Shown in pieces: positions 17,791-27,311 of a stretch of 64,000 nucleotides of DNA. This stretch comes from Microcella alkaliphila. Its GTDB lineage: Bacteria; Actinomycetota; Actinomycetes; Actinomycetales; Microbacteriaceae. A program made the translations under genes and the position numbers. The notes under the pieces are model-generated. The model was not told where the DNA came from, made no database searches, and worked only from the letters and a program-made list of their open reading frames with translations. The stretch is from the NCBI RefSeq assembly GCF_002355395.1, contig NZ_AP017315.1, positions 2,542,001 to 2,606,000 of the forward strand, written 5' to 3'. Numbering within the stretch: position 1 is the stretch's first letter; the number at the start of each line of letters is the position of its first letter.

Positions 17791-19218
17791 CTAGGCGTCC
17801 GGCGCGAGAGGCAGCCGTACGCGGAACACGGTCTGGCCCGGCTCCGAGACGGCATCGACGACGCCGTCGTGAGCGCGCACGATAGCGGCCGTAATGGCGA
17901 GGCCCAGCCCCGTGGATCCGGTGGCACGAGAGCGCGAGGTATCGGCGCGCGCGAAGCGTTCAAACAGCACCGGCTGCACCTCCTCCGGGATGCCGGGGCC
18001 CGTGTCCGTCACCGTGACGATCGCGCGGCCCTCGAGCGTGCCGAGCGCGGCCGTCACCTCGGTGCCGGGAGGCGTGTGCACGCGCGCGTTGGCGAGCAGA
18101 TTTGCGACCGCCTGGTGCAGGCGCGGCTGATCTCCGAGCACCGTCACCGGCTGCTCGGGCACGCGCACGACCCAGGCGTGATCGGGGGACGTGGCCCGCG
18201 CATCCGCCACGGCGTCGACGAGGACGCGTCCGAGATCGACGGGCTCTCGGGCGAGCTGGCGCCCCTCGTCCAGGCGGGCCAGTAGCAGCAGGTCGTCGAC
18301 CAGCCCCGACATGCGCACTGACTCGCTCTCGATGCGGCTGAGCGCGTGGCGCACGTCCTCGGGCAGCTCGTGGCCCCCGCGGCGCGTCAGCTCGCTGTAG
18401 CCGCGGATCGCGGCGAGCGGCGTGCGCAACTCGTGGCTCGCGTCGGCAACGAAGCGGCGCACCTTCTGCTCGCTCGCCTCGCGGGCGTCCAGCGAGCGCT
18501 GAACGTGCACGAGCATCCGTGCGAATGCGACGCCGAGTTGGCCGACCTCGGTGTCGGGGTCGGTGTCGATCTGGGCGATCCGGTCGCGCAAATCGACGGC
18601 GCCCCTATCGAGCGGTTGACGGGAGATCTGCGTGGCCGTCTCGCGGATGCGCGTCAGCGGCCCGAGCCCCAAACGCACCACCTCGCGCCCCAAGACGGCG
18701 GCCACGGTGAGGGTTCCCACGAGGATGATCGTGATGACGGCGCCGAGACGGCTGGTCGTCTTCACCACCTCGCTCGTCGACAGGCCGACGAGCAGCGTCG
18801 AACCGCTCGGCAGTTCCGTCGCGAGCACGCGGAACTCTCCGCTGATGCCCGGGAACCGGACGGTGCGGGGCCGGTCGAGGCTCGTGTCGGCGAGCACGCG
18901 CAGCTGCAGCGGCGAGAGTTCTTGCACGGTCGCCGCCTCGTCGAGGTAGGCGGCGCTCACCCGTCCGCCCGGCGACACGAACGCGATGAGGCTGCCGACC
19001 GGGAGACCCGGCGTGAAGCCCAGGCGGGGGTCGGCGGGGCGGGTGCCGACGACGAACTGCACACGGCTCGACACCTCGCGCAGCTCGTCGTCGAGCTGGG
19101 CGACGAGGGCGGAACGCACGGCGACCGTGCTGATGAGGCCGATGCCGAGGGTGGCGAGCGCGAGCAGCGCGAGGATCCCCGCGATGAGCCGGCGCTGCAG
19201 CGACCACCGGCCGACCAT
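17791..19218 (-). CDS. Sensor histidine kinase
   Basis: 475-residue membrane kinase: helix at 12-32, extracytoplasmic sensor of about 120 residues (33-155), second helix 158-178, HAMP, then the HisKA box with His262 in DASHELRTPLAAIRGY and the ATPase boxes NLLANARVHT, DTGPGIP and GLGLAI. Phosphorylates the response regulator encoded directly upstream; the regulator stop and kinase start share one base (TAATG). Resembles TrcS/BaeS-like kinases; the stimulus is unknown. Confidence 0.92.
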   Translation of the reverse strand: MVGRWSLQRRLIAGILALLALATLGIGLISTVAVRSALVAQLDDELREVSSRVQFVVGTRPADPRLGFTPGLPVGSLIAFVSPGGRVSAAYLDEAATVQELSPLQLRVLADTSLDRPRTVRFPGISGEFRVLATELPSGSTLLVGLSTSEVVKTTSRLGAVITIILVGTLTVAAVLGREVVRLGLGPLTRIRETATQISRQPLDRGAVDLRDRIAQIDTDPDTEVGQLGVAFARMLVHVQRSLDAREASEQKVRRFVADASHELRTPLAAIRGYSELTRRGGHELPEDVRHALSRIESESVRMSGLVDDLLLLARLDEGRQLAREPVDLGRVLVDAVADARATSPDHAWVVRVPEQPVTVLGDQPRLHQAVANLLANARVHTPPGTEVTAALGTLEGRAIVTVTDTGPGIPEEVQPVLFERFARADTSRSRATGSTGLGLAITAAIVRAHDGVVDAVSEPGQTVFRVRLPLAPDA

Positions 19219-19961
19219 TACGAGACCGGCTTGATCAGGTAGCCGACGCCGCGCACCGTGTGGATCATCGCCGGGCCGAGCGTGTCGATCTTCTTGCGGA
19301 GGTACGAGATGTAGATCTCGACGATGCTGGAGCGGCCGCCGAAGTCGTAGCTCCACACCCGATCGAGGATCTGCGCCTTCGACAGCACGCGGCGCGGGTT
19401 ACGCATGAGGTAGCGCAGCAGCTCGAACTCGGTGGCGGTGAGCTCGATCTCGGTGTCGCCGCGGCGCACCTCATAGCTCTCCTCGTTCAGGACGAGGTCG
19501 CCGACGCGAATCTCGGGGTCGGCCTTCTCGCTCACGACGCTCGCGCTGCGGCGGATGAGCCCGCGCAGGCGGGCCACCAGCTCTTCGAGGCTGAACGGCT
19601 TTGTGACGTAGTCGTCGCCGCCCGCGGTGAGGCCGGCGACCCGGTCGTCGACCGCGTCCTTCGCCGTGAGGAACAGCACGGGCACGTCGCGGCCGTCGGT
19701 GCGCATCCGCTTCATCACCTCGAGGCCGTCGATGTCGGGCAGCATGATGTCGAGCACGACGATGTCGGGGGCGAAGGTGTGCCCCTCGGTGACCGCGTCC
19801 TCCCCCGTCAACGCGGTGCGAACATCCCAGCCTTCGTAGCGCAGCGCCATCGAGACGAGGTCCGCGAGCGAGGGTTCGTCGTCGACGACGAGCGCGCGCA
19901 CGGGCGAGCCGTCAGGGCGGGTCAGGCGCGGCGGTTCAGGGAGAGTGTCTGTCTCGGTCAT
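19218..19961 (-). CDS. OmpR-family response regulator
   Basis: 247 residues: receiver domain with phospho-acceptor Asp71 in DIVVLDIMLP and the conserved KPF motif, then a winged-helix DNA-binding domain ending GVGYLIKPVS. ATG at 19961 chosen; a TAGGCT box lies 19 bases upstream, so an upstream in-frame start is unlikely. Cotranscribed with its kinase. A small inverted repeat GCTTGG/CCAAGC at 19994-20011 is a possible control site. 20019-20187 shows nothing else clear. Confidence 0.93.
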   Translation of the reverse strand: MTETDTLPEPPRLTRPDGSPVRALVVDDEPSLADLVSMALRYEGWDVRTALTGEDAVTEGHTFAPDIVVLDIMLPDIDGLEVMKRMRTDGRDVPVLFLTAKDAVDDRVAGLTAGGDDYVTKPFSLEELVARLRGLIRRSASVVSEKADPEIRVGDLVLNEESYEVRRGDTEIELTATEFELLRYLMRNPRRVLSKAQILDRVWSYDFGGRSSIVEIYISYLRKKIDTLGPAMIHTVRGVGYLIKPVS

Positions 19962-20187
19962 GACATCAGTCAGCCCGACAAGCCTATGAGCGTGCTTGGA
20001 ACTTGCCAAGCCCGCCATCCGCCGCCGAAGGATGCGCGCACGTTTTCCCTGTGGGCAGCTCGGGATGGATCATTCTGACCAGGGCACCGCAAAGAGTGCT
20101 TGGCGTGTCATTCATCGCTTGTGACGATGCTCCTATATACGAGGCTTCCGATTATCCTTTGGCGGATTCCGGGCCGGCGCGAAGCCG

Positions 20188-21198
20188 TCAGTCTTGGTTC
20201 GAGAAGGCCGCGTCGAACGATTGCTCAGGCAAGTCCCACAGGAGTGATCGCACGAACTTCACCGCCTGCGCGGCGCCGTGCAGACGACTCATTCCGGCGT
20301 CCTCCCACTCAATCGAAATCGGTCCGGTGTAGCCGATTGCCTTCAGAGCGCGGAATGAGTCCTCCCATGGAACGTCGCCGTGCCCAGTCGAGACGAAATC
20401 CCAAGCACGCTTCGGATCGCCCCAGGCCAGATGAGAACCAAGGACGCCGGCACGGCCGTTGCGCGGGTGTAGCCGCGTGTCCTTACAATCCACGTGGTAA
20501 ATGCGGTCGGCGAAGTCGACGATGAAACCCACGGGATCGATGTTTTGCCACATCATGTGACTCGGATCCCAATTGAAGCCGAAGGCCTCGCGACGATCGA
20601 TCGCGTCGAGACTCCGCACGCTCGTCCAGTAGTCGTATGCGATCTCGCCGGGATGCACCTCATGCGCGAAGCGCACACCCTCGCTATCGAATACGTCCAG
20701 GATGGGGTTCCAGCGGCGCGCGAAGTCCTCGTAACCGGCATCGATCACGCTGGCTGGCACCGGCGGAAACATTGCCACGTAAGGCCAAATGCTGGAGCCC
20801 GTGAAGCCGACAACCGTATTGACGCCCAGTCGACGGGCGGCACGGGCGGTGAGCTTCAGCTCCTCCGCGGCGCGCTGCCTGACTTCCTCCGGCTCGCCGT
20901 TTCCCCATACTCGACTGGACAGGATGGCCTCGTGGCGGAAGTCGATCGGATCGTCACAGACGGCCTGCCCTGCCAAGTGATGCGAGATCGCGTAGAGCTT
21001 CAGCCCGTGGCGGTCAAGGATGTCTAGCCGCCCTTGCAAGTAGGCGTCGTCCTCGACAGCACGCTGCACATCGAGGTGCTCACCTGAGGCCGCGATCTCG
21101 AGCCCGTCATAGCCCCAATCGCTCGCGTGCTTCGCGACCTCGTCGAGACTTAGGTCAGCCCATTGGCCCGTGAATAAGGTAACGGGATGCGTGTTCAT
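20188..21198 (-). CDS. Sugar isomerase/epimerase, TIM barrel (IolE/YcjR-like)
   Basis: Xylose-isomerase-like TIM barrel of 336 residues. Candidate metal ligands: Glu in RFAHEVHPGEI, Asp and His in FNWDPSHMMWQ, His in YHVDCKDTRLHP, and Glu in ISIEWEDAGMSR. Family members move keto or epimer groups on inositols, keto-sugars or sugar acids. Last gene of the eight-gene sugar operon, 13 bases after the Gfo/Idh gene, a pairing common in pathways through 3-keto intermediates. Substrate not determined from sequence. Confidence 0.8.
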   Translation of the reverse strand: MNTHPVTLFTGQWADLSLDEVAKHASDWGYDGLEIAASGEHLDVQRAVEDDAYLQGRLDILDRHGLKLYAISHHLAGQAVCDDPIDFRHEAILSSRVWGNGEPEEVRQRAAEELKLTARAARRLGVNTVVGFTGSSIWPYVAMFPPVPASVIDAGYEDFARRWNPILDVFDSEGVRFAHEVHPGEIAYDYWTSVRSLDAIDRREAFGFNWDPSHMMWQNIDPVGFIVDFADRIYHVDCKDTRLHPRNGRAGVLGSHLAWGDPKRAWDFVSTGHGDVPWEDSFRALKAIGYTGPISIEWEDAGMSRLHGAAQAVKFVRSLLWDLPEQSFDAAFSNQD

Positions 21199-21211
21199 GT
21201 GAACTTCCTCT

Positions 21212-22339
21212 TCAGGAGACTGGCGCTTGAACAGATGACACCGGCGCTGCCACCCGCGTCAACGAACTCACGTCGACCCACGACTCAAGCTGAGACGAGC
21301 GAGTCACCGCATCCGTGAGAAGCGCGGCCCGAAGGCCATCTTCAAACGTCGGAACGTCACGGACAGGCAAACCTTCGAAGCGACCATACGCATCTGCGAG
21401 AAAAGCGTTGAAAGCGTCTTGATATCCCTGCGGGTGGCCGGGAGGGAGCAATGTGAGCCTCTGCACATCCCCAAGAGACATTGCACTGGATCCAGTGTGG
21501 ATGATGCGGTTCTCGGTCGTGGAACCTGCCCAAAGTGTGTTGGGTTCTTCTTGGTTAAACGCGAGGGCTCCAGCCTCGCCGTCGATCGAGAAAGCGAGTC
21601 GGTTCTTGCGACCGGATGACACTTGGCTAACCATGAGTGAGCCCGACGCCTGCCCATCGGTCTCGAACATCATGGTCACGATGTCCTCTGTCTCGACGCT
21701 CTCAGGCTCGTTACCTCGACTACCGAAGGCCGTGGTCATCTTTGCGTTCAAGCGGGTGATCCTCTGGCCAGTCACAAACTCGACCACGTCACACCAATGA
21801 ACCCCGATGTCGGCGAAAGCACGAGATGCTCCACCGAGCGTGGAACTCACGCGCCAATCGGTCTCAGCGGGGTCTGCCAGCCAATCCTGCAAATACGAGC
21901 CATGCAGCAGAAGCGGACGACCGATGTCGCCTCGCATGACCCGGGCTCGAATTTCGCGAACCACTGGGTAAAAACGATAGACGAAAGGGACCGCCGTGGG
22001 AACGCCAGCTTCCGACGCAGCGCGTGCCAAGCGAAGAGCGTCCTCGACGGTCGTCGCAAGTGGTTTTTCGCACACGACGGCCTTGCCCGCCGCCACAGCC
22101 TGTGCTGCGAAGGTGGCGTGAGTAGAGTTCGGCGAGCAGACGTGGACGACCTCGACGTCGGACGACGCGATGAGTTCGCCCACCGTGGGAAAGGCTCGAG
22201 TAGCGCCTATGCGCTCCGCAGCCATGACAGCACTGGCTTGAGACGAACTTGCGACGCCCGCGACCTCAACGCCCAGCGCGCGCAGTGCTCTCGCGTGAAC
22301 GAGCGCCATGAACCCGCCGCCGATGATTCCCGCCCTCAC
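21212..22339 (-). CDS. Gfo/Idh/MocA oxidoreductase
   Basis: 375-residue NAD(P)-dependent sugar dehydrogenase: Rossmann start RAGIIGGGFMALVHARAL, the CEKPLATT motif with the catalytic lysine near residue 95, and the C-terminal substrate domain with DIGVHWCDVVEFV (catalytic His). GTG at 22339 overlaps the previous stop in GTGA and coincides with the start of the Rossmann fold. In E. coli the homologous YcjS oxidises a glucoside at C3; here the substrate is inferred only from gene context. Confidence 0.88.
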   Translation of the reverse strand: MRAGIIGGGFMALVHARALRALGVEVAGVASSSQASAVMAAERIGATRAFPTVGELIASSDVEVVHVCSPNSTHATFAAQAVAAGKAVVCEKPLATTVEDALRLARAASEAGVPTAVPFVYRFYPVVREIRARVMRGDIGRPLLLHGSYLQDWLADPAETDWRVSSTLGGASRAFADIGVHWCDVVEFVTGQRITRLNAKMTTAFGSRGNEPESVETEDIVTMMFETDGQASGSLMVSQVSSGRKNRLAFSIDGEAGALAFNQEEPNTLWAGSTTENRIIHTGSSAMSLGDVQRLTLLPPGHPQGYQDAFNAFLADAYGRFEGLPVRDVPTFEDGLRAALLTDAVTRSSQLESWVDVSSLTRVAAPVSSVQAPVS

Positions 22340-23205
22340 GTCCGCCGCCCCTTTCGCAAAGCAAGCTGGGACGTGACGAACGACAGCCCGTCGCGAGCGA
22401 GCTGGTCCATCGAGTCGGCCACCGGCCGCCATAACGACACGGCGCGAGCAATCGAATCGACGGTTGGCAAGAATGACTCCACGACGACCGCCCCCTCGTA
22501 TTCGATGTCGTGGAGCGCGGAGAAGAATTCCTCCCAGTCGATATGGCCGCTGCCGGGCGCGCCACGGTCGTTCTCTGAGGCTTGCACGTGGAAGATCAAT
22601 TCCCGATGTCGTCGAATGGCATCTCCGAGTTTCTTCTCTTCGATGTTCATGTGAAACGAATCGATCATGATCCCGACGTTGGGTCGGTCAATCAACGCGC
22701 ACAGCTCCGCAGCCTGATCAAGGGTGTTGATGAGGTCGGTCTCGAACCTATTCAACGGTTCGATCGCGAGACGGACGCCCTTCTCGGCACCATAGTCGGC
22801 AACTCCACGCAGCGTCTCCGCGGCTCGCAAGCGCTGCTTTGCTCGCTCGGCCTCGGGTAGCAGCTGAGTGCGACCGGTCTCGGCATACATCGGCCCAGCC
22901 ACGTGGGGCGAGCCAACCTCTGCGGCAATGTCGATACATAGTCGAAGATAGTCGGTCGCCAAGTCGCGACGTGACTGATCAGGGGACGAAGCGTCACGAT
23001 CGAAACCGAACGCGCCGCAGATGCTCACACGGAGCTGCGTGCGCTCGGCTTGCCGTGCGATCCAGTCAGCAGAGATAAGGCTCGGGTCCTCGATACATAC
23101 CTCGATGAGGTCGTAACCCATATCCCTCACCAAATCGAAGGACTCAGCGTCGTGAGAGGAGAACGGCGACGCCAAGACAAAGCTGCTAAGCCCGACCGTC
23201 GTCAT
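22336..23205 (-). CDS. Sugar 3-epimerase of the D-tagatose/D-psicose family
   Basis: 289-residue TIM barrel with all family marks: Glu in LAIEPLNRFETDLINT, Asp/His in MIDSFHMNIEE, His-X-GENDRG-like HVQASENDRGAPGSGHIDW, and Glu in VVVESFLP. These bind Mn or Co and shuttle a proton at C3 of ketoses. The ATG at 23205 follows a GGTGGG site and overlaps the upstream epimerase gene by 20 bases; a GTG four codons earlier is possible. Second of three epimerase-like genes in the operon. Confidence 0.85.
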   Translation of the reverse strand: MTTVGLSSFVLASPFSSHDAESFDLVRDMGYDLIEVCIEDPSLISADWIARQAERTQLRVSICGAFGFDRDASSPDQSRRDLATDYLRLCIDIAAEVGSPHVAGPMYAETGRTQLLPEAERAKQRLRAAETLRGVADYGAEKGVRLAIEPLNRFETDLINTLDQAAELCALIDRPNVGIMIDSFHMNIEEKKLGDAIRRHRELIFHVQASENDRGAPGSGHIDWEEFFSALHDIEYEGAVVVESFLPTVDSIARAVSLWRPVADSMDQLARDGLSFVTSQLALRKGRRT

Positions 23206-24049
23206 GAGACTGCCCACCCATCAGGCTCTCGACGATCGCCTTCGTATGACGGATCGACTCGCGAGTGTATGGCTCCTTGAACTCGGGAGCACCCGACCCT
23301 GAAAGCACGCCCCAGACATCGCCAGCGGCAGGAAGCAACTCGTATGAAATCCACCCGGTGTAACCGATGTCGAGAATCGCCCTCATGATGGGCACGAAAT
23401 CTGTGTGCCCATAACCTGGTGCGGCGCGATTGCTATCGGCGAGATGCACATGACCGAGCGCGCTCCCAGCGGCACGCAATGAGTCGGCGATATCTGCTTC
23501 CTCGATCGACATGTGGAAAGTGTCCGCCATGTACTTGAAATGAGGGCTATCCACTTCGTCGATGAGACGAAGGGCTTGCTCCGTCCGATTGATCAGGTAG
23601 GTCTCGTAGCGGTTCCAGGGCTCGAGCGCCAGGGTGACCCCAGCCTGCCCGGCGAATGAAGCGAGCTCAATTGCCGCCGATCGCGCCCACTCCCATTCCT
23701 GTTCCACGTCAGCTTCCGGCGAGATCTTCATGCACGCGGTGGGTGTGAATGTCACAGTATTCGCGGAGAGCGCCGAGGCGAATTCGATGTTGGCCTTTAC
23801 GTAGTCGACGGCCGCTCGGCGCACACTAGGCGAGGAGCTGACAATGTCTCGCTCGGATGTATAGATGCTCACGATGGAGGATGCCGCAATCCCGTTGGCC
23901 TCCAAGGCGGCGGTGATGTCCGGCAAAGACATCACCGCCGGCTCTCCCACGATCTCAACGCCGTCGTAACCGTCGTGAGCGACTCGCTCAATACTCTTTG
24001 CGAGCGGCTCGTCACCATAGACGAGCGTGTTGTATGTATAGCGAAACAC
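23186..24049 (-). CDS. Sugar isomerase/epimerase, TIM barrel
   Basis: 287-residue paralogue of the downstream epimerase, with matching ligand positions: Glu in LALEPWNRYETYLINR, Asp/His in MADTFHMSIEEAD, His in HVHLADSNRAAPGYGH, Glu in WISYELLP. GTG at 24049 has AGGGGA six bases upstream and begins at the first barrel strand. Immediately follows the inner permease gene (29 bases). Probably another C3/C4 epimerase or ketose isomerase; two related enzymes in tandem suggest two sequential steps or two sugars. Confidence 0.82.
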   Translation of the reverse strand: MFRYTYNTLVYGDEPLAKSIERVAHDGYDGVEIVGEPAVMSLPDITAALEANGIAASSIVSIYTSERDIVSSSPSVRRAAVDYVKANIEFASALSANTVTFTPTACMKISPEADVEQEWEWARSAAIELASFAGQAGVTLALEPWNRYETYLINRTEQALRLIDEVDSPHFKYMADTFHMSIEEADIADSLRAAGSALGHVHLADSNRAAPGYGHTDFVPIMRAILDIGYTGWISYELLPAAGDVWGVLSGSGAPEFKEPYTRESIRHTKAIVESLMGGQSHDDGRA

Positions 24050-24078
24050 GGTGAATCCCCTTTTCTGTATTCCCGGAA

Positions 24079-24939
24079 TTACTTCACAGCACCGAAAGTC
24101 AACCCACGAACCAGGTACTTCTGTGCGCTCAACGCGGCGATCCAAACCGGAATCGCGACGAGAGTTCCAGCCGCCATGATCTGCGTCCATTGAGTTCCGA
24201 CTGGCGTCACATACTGAGTAAGCGCAACCGTGACTGTCTGGCTGCCCGCGCTGGAAAGGATGCTGGCAAACAAGAACTCATTCCATGAGAAGACAAAGCA
24301 GAGAAGCGCTGTCGCCGCGATGCCTGGCATAGCTAGCGGCACGACGATTCGAACGAATGTCTGGACGTGTCCTAGCCCGTCGATGTGCGCGGCCTCCTCA
24401 ATTTCCTTCGGAACATCCTCGAAGAAGCCCCTCAGCAGCCAGACCGCGAGCGGAAGGTTCATGAATACATGAAGAATGATTATAGAAGCAAGCGTTCCAT
24501 TCAGCCCAATAGTCCTCATTACCAAGAAGAGCGGAATGATCGTGACAATCGGTGGGATGATACGAAAGGAGAGAATTGTTCCAGCGATTCCCGCTTTGCC
24601 CCGAATATCAAAGCGAGCGAGTGGGTACGCGATACCGGACGCGAGAACGATGGCAATAAATGATGAAAATATCGAGACCTGCAGGCTGTTCACCAGAGCA
24701 AAGGAGAAGTTCGAGCCGGTTAGCACCCGAGCGAAGTTGTCCAAAGTCGGAATGAAGAACCACTGAACGTCGGCACTGAACGCCTGATTGCCGGTCTTGA
24801 ACGCGGTCGTGACCATCCACAAAATCGGAGCGATGAAAACCATGGTGGCGCTGATCGCGATTGCCATTCTTATGCCAACGGCCGCTCGGCGTCCCCGCAA
24901 ACGACGTCTACGGGACTCCACACTGCTCAGGGCAGTCAT
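24079..24939 (-). CDS. Sugar ABC importer, inner permease (MalG/YcjP type)
   Basis: 286-residue six-helix permease with EAA loop EIEEAAHIDGLGHVQTFVRI. ATG at 24939 overlaps the outer permease stop in ATGA. DNA of this gene is clearly poorer in G+C than flanking housekeeping genes, with frequent A/T third positions. No ATPase gene in the operon, so it must borrow one. Confidence 0.88.
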   Translation of the reverse strand: MTALSSVESRRRRLRGRRAAVGIRMAIAISATMVFIAPILWMVTTAFKTGNQAFSADVQWFFIPTLDNFARVLTGSNFSFALVNSLQVSIFSSFIAIVLASGIAYPLARFDIRGKAGIAGTILSFRIIPPIVTIIPLFLVMRTIGLNGTLASIIILHVFMNLPLAVWLLRGFFEDVPKEIEEAAHIDGLGHVQTFVRIVVPLAMPGIAATALLCFVFSWNEFLFASILSSAGSQTVTVALTQYVTPVGTQWTQIMAAGTLVAIPVWIAALSAQKYLVRGLTFGAVK

Positions 24940-25868
24940 GCTCTCACCGCCATTCGTCGAATCAGGAAGTTCATCATCGTGAGGACGATGATGAGCATGA
25001 GCCATGAATATGCCGCCGCATAGGAAATAGTGAAGGACCGGAACCCGACGTCGTATATCTGCCAGGACATGGTCGACGTCACGTCAATCGGGCCGCCCCG
25101 GGTCGTCATGAAGACGATGTCATAGACACGGAACGTGTCAATTAGGCGCAGAAGAAGGCCCACCATGATCGGGTACTTGAGCAGGGGCAAAAACTGATGC
25201 CAGACGATACGCGGCCAGGTGGCCCCATCCAGCTTCGACGCCTCAATAATGTCCTCGGGTATGCCCTGCATCGCTGCAAGAAATATGAGAAATAGGAAGG
25301 GCGTCCACTGCCAGATGTCGATAGCAATCAGTGTAGGCAGCGCCAAATCGGGGCTCCCAAGGAATTCCGTGGTAGGCAGACCGACTGAGCGCATCAGCTG
25401 ATTGACGATGCCGAAGTTGGGCTCTAGCGAGAAACGTGCGAGGAGTCCGATGACGACGGGAGCGCACAACATCGGCAAAAGGATGAGGGATCGCATGATC
25501 TTTTCACCCGGCAAACCACGGAAGAAGACAAGTGCCAGGAGGAAAGCCAGGGCGAACTCGATCGCTACTGAGAAGACCACGAAGGTGAAAGTAACCCGTA
25601 CCGAGTTCCAGAAGGCCGGGTCCGCGAGGATTTGCGAGTAGTTGTCGAAGCCGACAAATCTTGGCGCGTCCCCGGTTGTGATCCTCCACTGCGTGAACGA
25701 GAGCACCAGAGAATAGATCGTCGGATAGATCGCGATCGCCGCGAGAAAAAGCAGGCCAGGCGACATCGCGAGCCAGCGGCCCCAATGGAACGTCTGGCGA
25801 CCCCCCGGGCGGTGCCCGACCTGCCTTGCAGGTCGGGCACCGCGTGTGGAGCGCGAGGCTATTGACAT
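24936..25868 (-). CDS. Sugar ABC importer, outer permease (MalF/YcjO type)
   Basis: 310-residue permease: a 30-residue basic N-terminus, then six helices and EAA loop DIIEASKLDGATWPRIVWHQ. Its ATG shares one base with the binding-protein stop (TGATG), implying translational coupling. A sixteen-pair perfect hairpin sits inside codons 9-20, in the charged N-terminal tail where sequence is least constrained. Confidence 0.88.
   Translation of the reverse strand: MSIASRSTRGARPARQVGHRPGGRQTFHWGRWLAMSPGLLFLAAIAIYPTIYSLVLSFTQWRITTGDAPRFVGFDNYSQILADPAFWNSVRVTFTFVVFSVAIEFALAFLLALVFFRGLPGEKIMRSLILLPMLCAPVVIGLLARFSLEPNFGIVNQLMRSVGLPTTEFLGSPDLALPTLIAIDIWQWTPFLFLIFLAAMQGIPEDIIEASKLDGATWPRIVWHQFLPLLKYPIMVGLLLRLIDTFRVYDIVFMTTRGGPIDVTSTMSWQIYDVGFRSFTISYAAAYSWLMLIIVLTMMNFLIRRMAVRA
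25809..25843 (-). terminator. Perfect 16-pair hairpin inside the permease start
   Basis: GCGGTGCCCGACCTGC pairs with GCAGGTCGGGCACCGC around a three-base loop, 25 bases into the outer permease gene. No T-run follows. It occupies the same operon position as the hairpins at 11440 and 46193, so it probably tunes binding-protein to permease ratio. Confidence 0.6.
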
Positions 25869-27223
25869 CACTGGGAGAAGGCCCGATTTTGGGTCTCGTC
25901 CGCTCGGGCCAAGCCCTCTTCGACAGACCGCTGTCCCAGCGAGATCGCGCTCAGTTCCGTGCTGAGCACTGTTTCCCAGCTTTCCTGACCGGGGAAGAGA
26001 GGTCGTGGCTGGGCGGTCTGCATAGCGTCGAGCACGACCGGCAGACGGCGGAACCGCAACACATCGGTGCCTTCGAGCGTCTGGTCTAGCAGTTCTGGAC
26101 TCGAGTAGCTCGAGATGCGAACAGGATCTCCCGCACCATTCGATGCCTGGAACACATCGTTCTCTTGTGTCTGGAGCCAGGTAACGAACTTGATCGCTTC
26201 GTCGATGTTCTCAGAATACTTCGACACCGAAATTGTCCAGGCGGCAAGGTGTCCAGCACTCGTTCCGCGAGGCCCCTCCGGCATCTCAACGACATCCCAT
26301 TGACCAACCGTCTGGGAGTTCGACGGGTCATCCACAGCGAACTGACCCCATGACCACTGAACGGCAGTGGCAATGGTGCCTTGCTGTGCGGCAGCTGTCA
26401 CGTTGTCATACGTGAACTCATTGGCGCCCGCGGGCATGTACTGCATCATCTCTGCCCAGCGCTCGGTCGCTTCGATACACTCCGGGGTGCTCAGGGTCGA
26501 CTCGGTGTAGTCGTCGTTAAAGGGTTTGCAGTCATAGCTGAATGCGAAACTGAGCCAGGTGTGCACGTTCCCAAACCCGCGGGCCGCTTGCGCCGCCCAA
26601 CCGGAGAGTTCCTGACCCTCGAAGACGCGGCCATCGAAAAACACGACTTGCTGCAGCCACTCGTCCATAGTGGCGGGTGGTGCCAACTCGACGCCTGTCT
26701 CCGCAAGGTAGTCATCTCGGGTCTCCTCGTCTGCATACAGCGCGGAGTTGTACCACAGCACTGCAGGGTGGACCGTCTGAGGAATACCGAGCAGCTCCCC
26801 GTCCCACGTCGAAACGTCGAGGGCCAGGGGAAGGAAGTCCTCTCGATCTTCCGGTGTCAGCGCACTGTCGAGAGCTACTAGGTGCCCGCCGGTTCCAAAG
26901 TCCGGAATCCAGTTGTAGTCGAGGTTGAAGATGTCATAGCTCGAGTCCTGACTCGCGAACAAGGTGGCCATTCGCTCGTAAATCGCATCGCGACCAATGA
27001 GTTCGACATTGACGCGCACACCGGTCTCCTCCTCGTATTGGGGAGCGAGTTGTTCAGCGACAACTGTGCCCCACGTGGCGGGAAGAAAGATTGCGTTCAG
27101 GGTTACCTGATCGCCACTTGATTCCGGAGTGCCGGCTGCGCAGCCGGTTGCGATGAGGGCCGACGCCAGAGTCACGCCGACGATGGCGCGAGTCCTGGCC
27201 GGACGACTCAGAGGTTTCTTCAT
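25868..27223 (-). CDS. Sugar-binding lipoprotein of island ABC importer
   Basis: Solute-binding protein family 1, 451 residues, lipobox ATGC at about residues 26-29 after a basic/hydrophobic signal. ATG at 27223 has AAGGAGG six bases upstream. Second gene of the operon, 88 bases after the Zn dehydrogenase gene. Ligand unknown: a sugar or glycoside processed by the dehydrogenases and epimerases alongside. Confidence 0.9.
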   Translation of the reverse strand: MKKPLSRPARTRAIVGVTLASALIATGCAAGTPESSGDQVTLNAIFLPATWGTVVAEQLAPQYEEETGVRVNVELIGRDAIYERMATLFASQDSSYDIFNLDYNWIPDFGTGGHLVALDSALTPEDREDFLPLALDVSTWDGELLGIPQTVHPAVLWYNSALYADEETRDDYLAETGVELAPPATMDEWLQQVVFFDGRVFEGQELSGWAAQAARGFGNVHTWLSFAFSYDCKPFNDDYTESTLSTPECIEATERWAEMMQYMPAGANEFTYDNVTAAAQQGTIATAVQWSWGQFAVDDPSNSQTVGQWDVVEMPEGPRGTSAGHLAAWTISVSKYSENIDEAIKFVTWLQTQENDVFQASNGAGDPVRISSYSSPELLDQTLEGTDVLRFRRLPVVLDAMQTAQPRPLFPGQESWETVLSTELSAISLGQRSVEEGLARADETQNRAFSQ

Positions 27224-27311
27224 GTGGTGCCTCCTTATGTTCTGACTGTTGGTGATGGGTGGATGCGAAATGGAGTAAACGAGAAGCCGAGAAATGGAAG
27301 CAGACGTGCCT

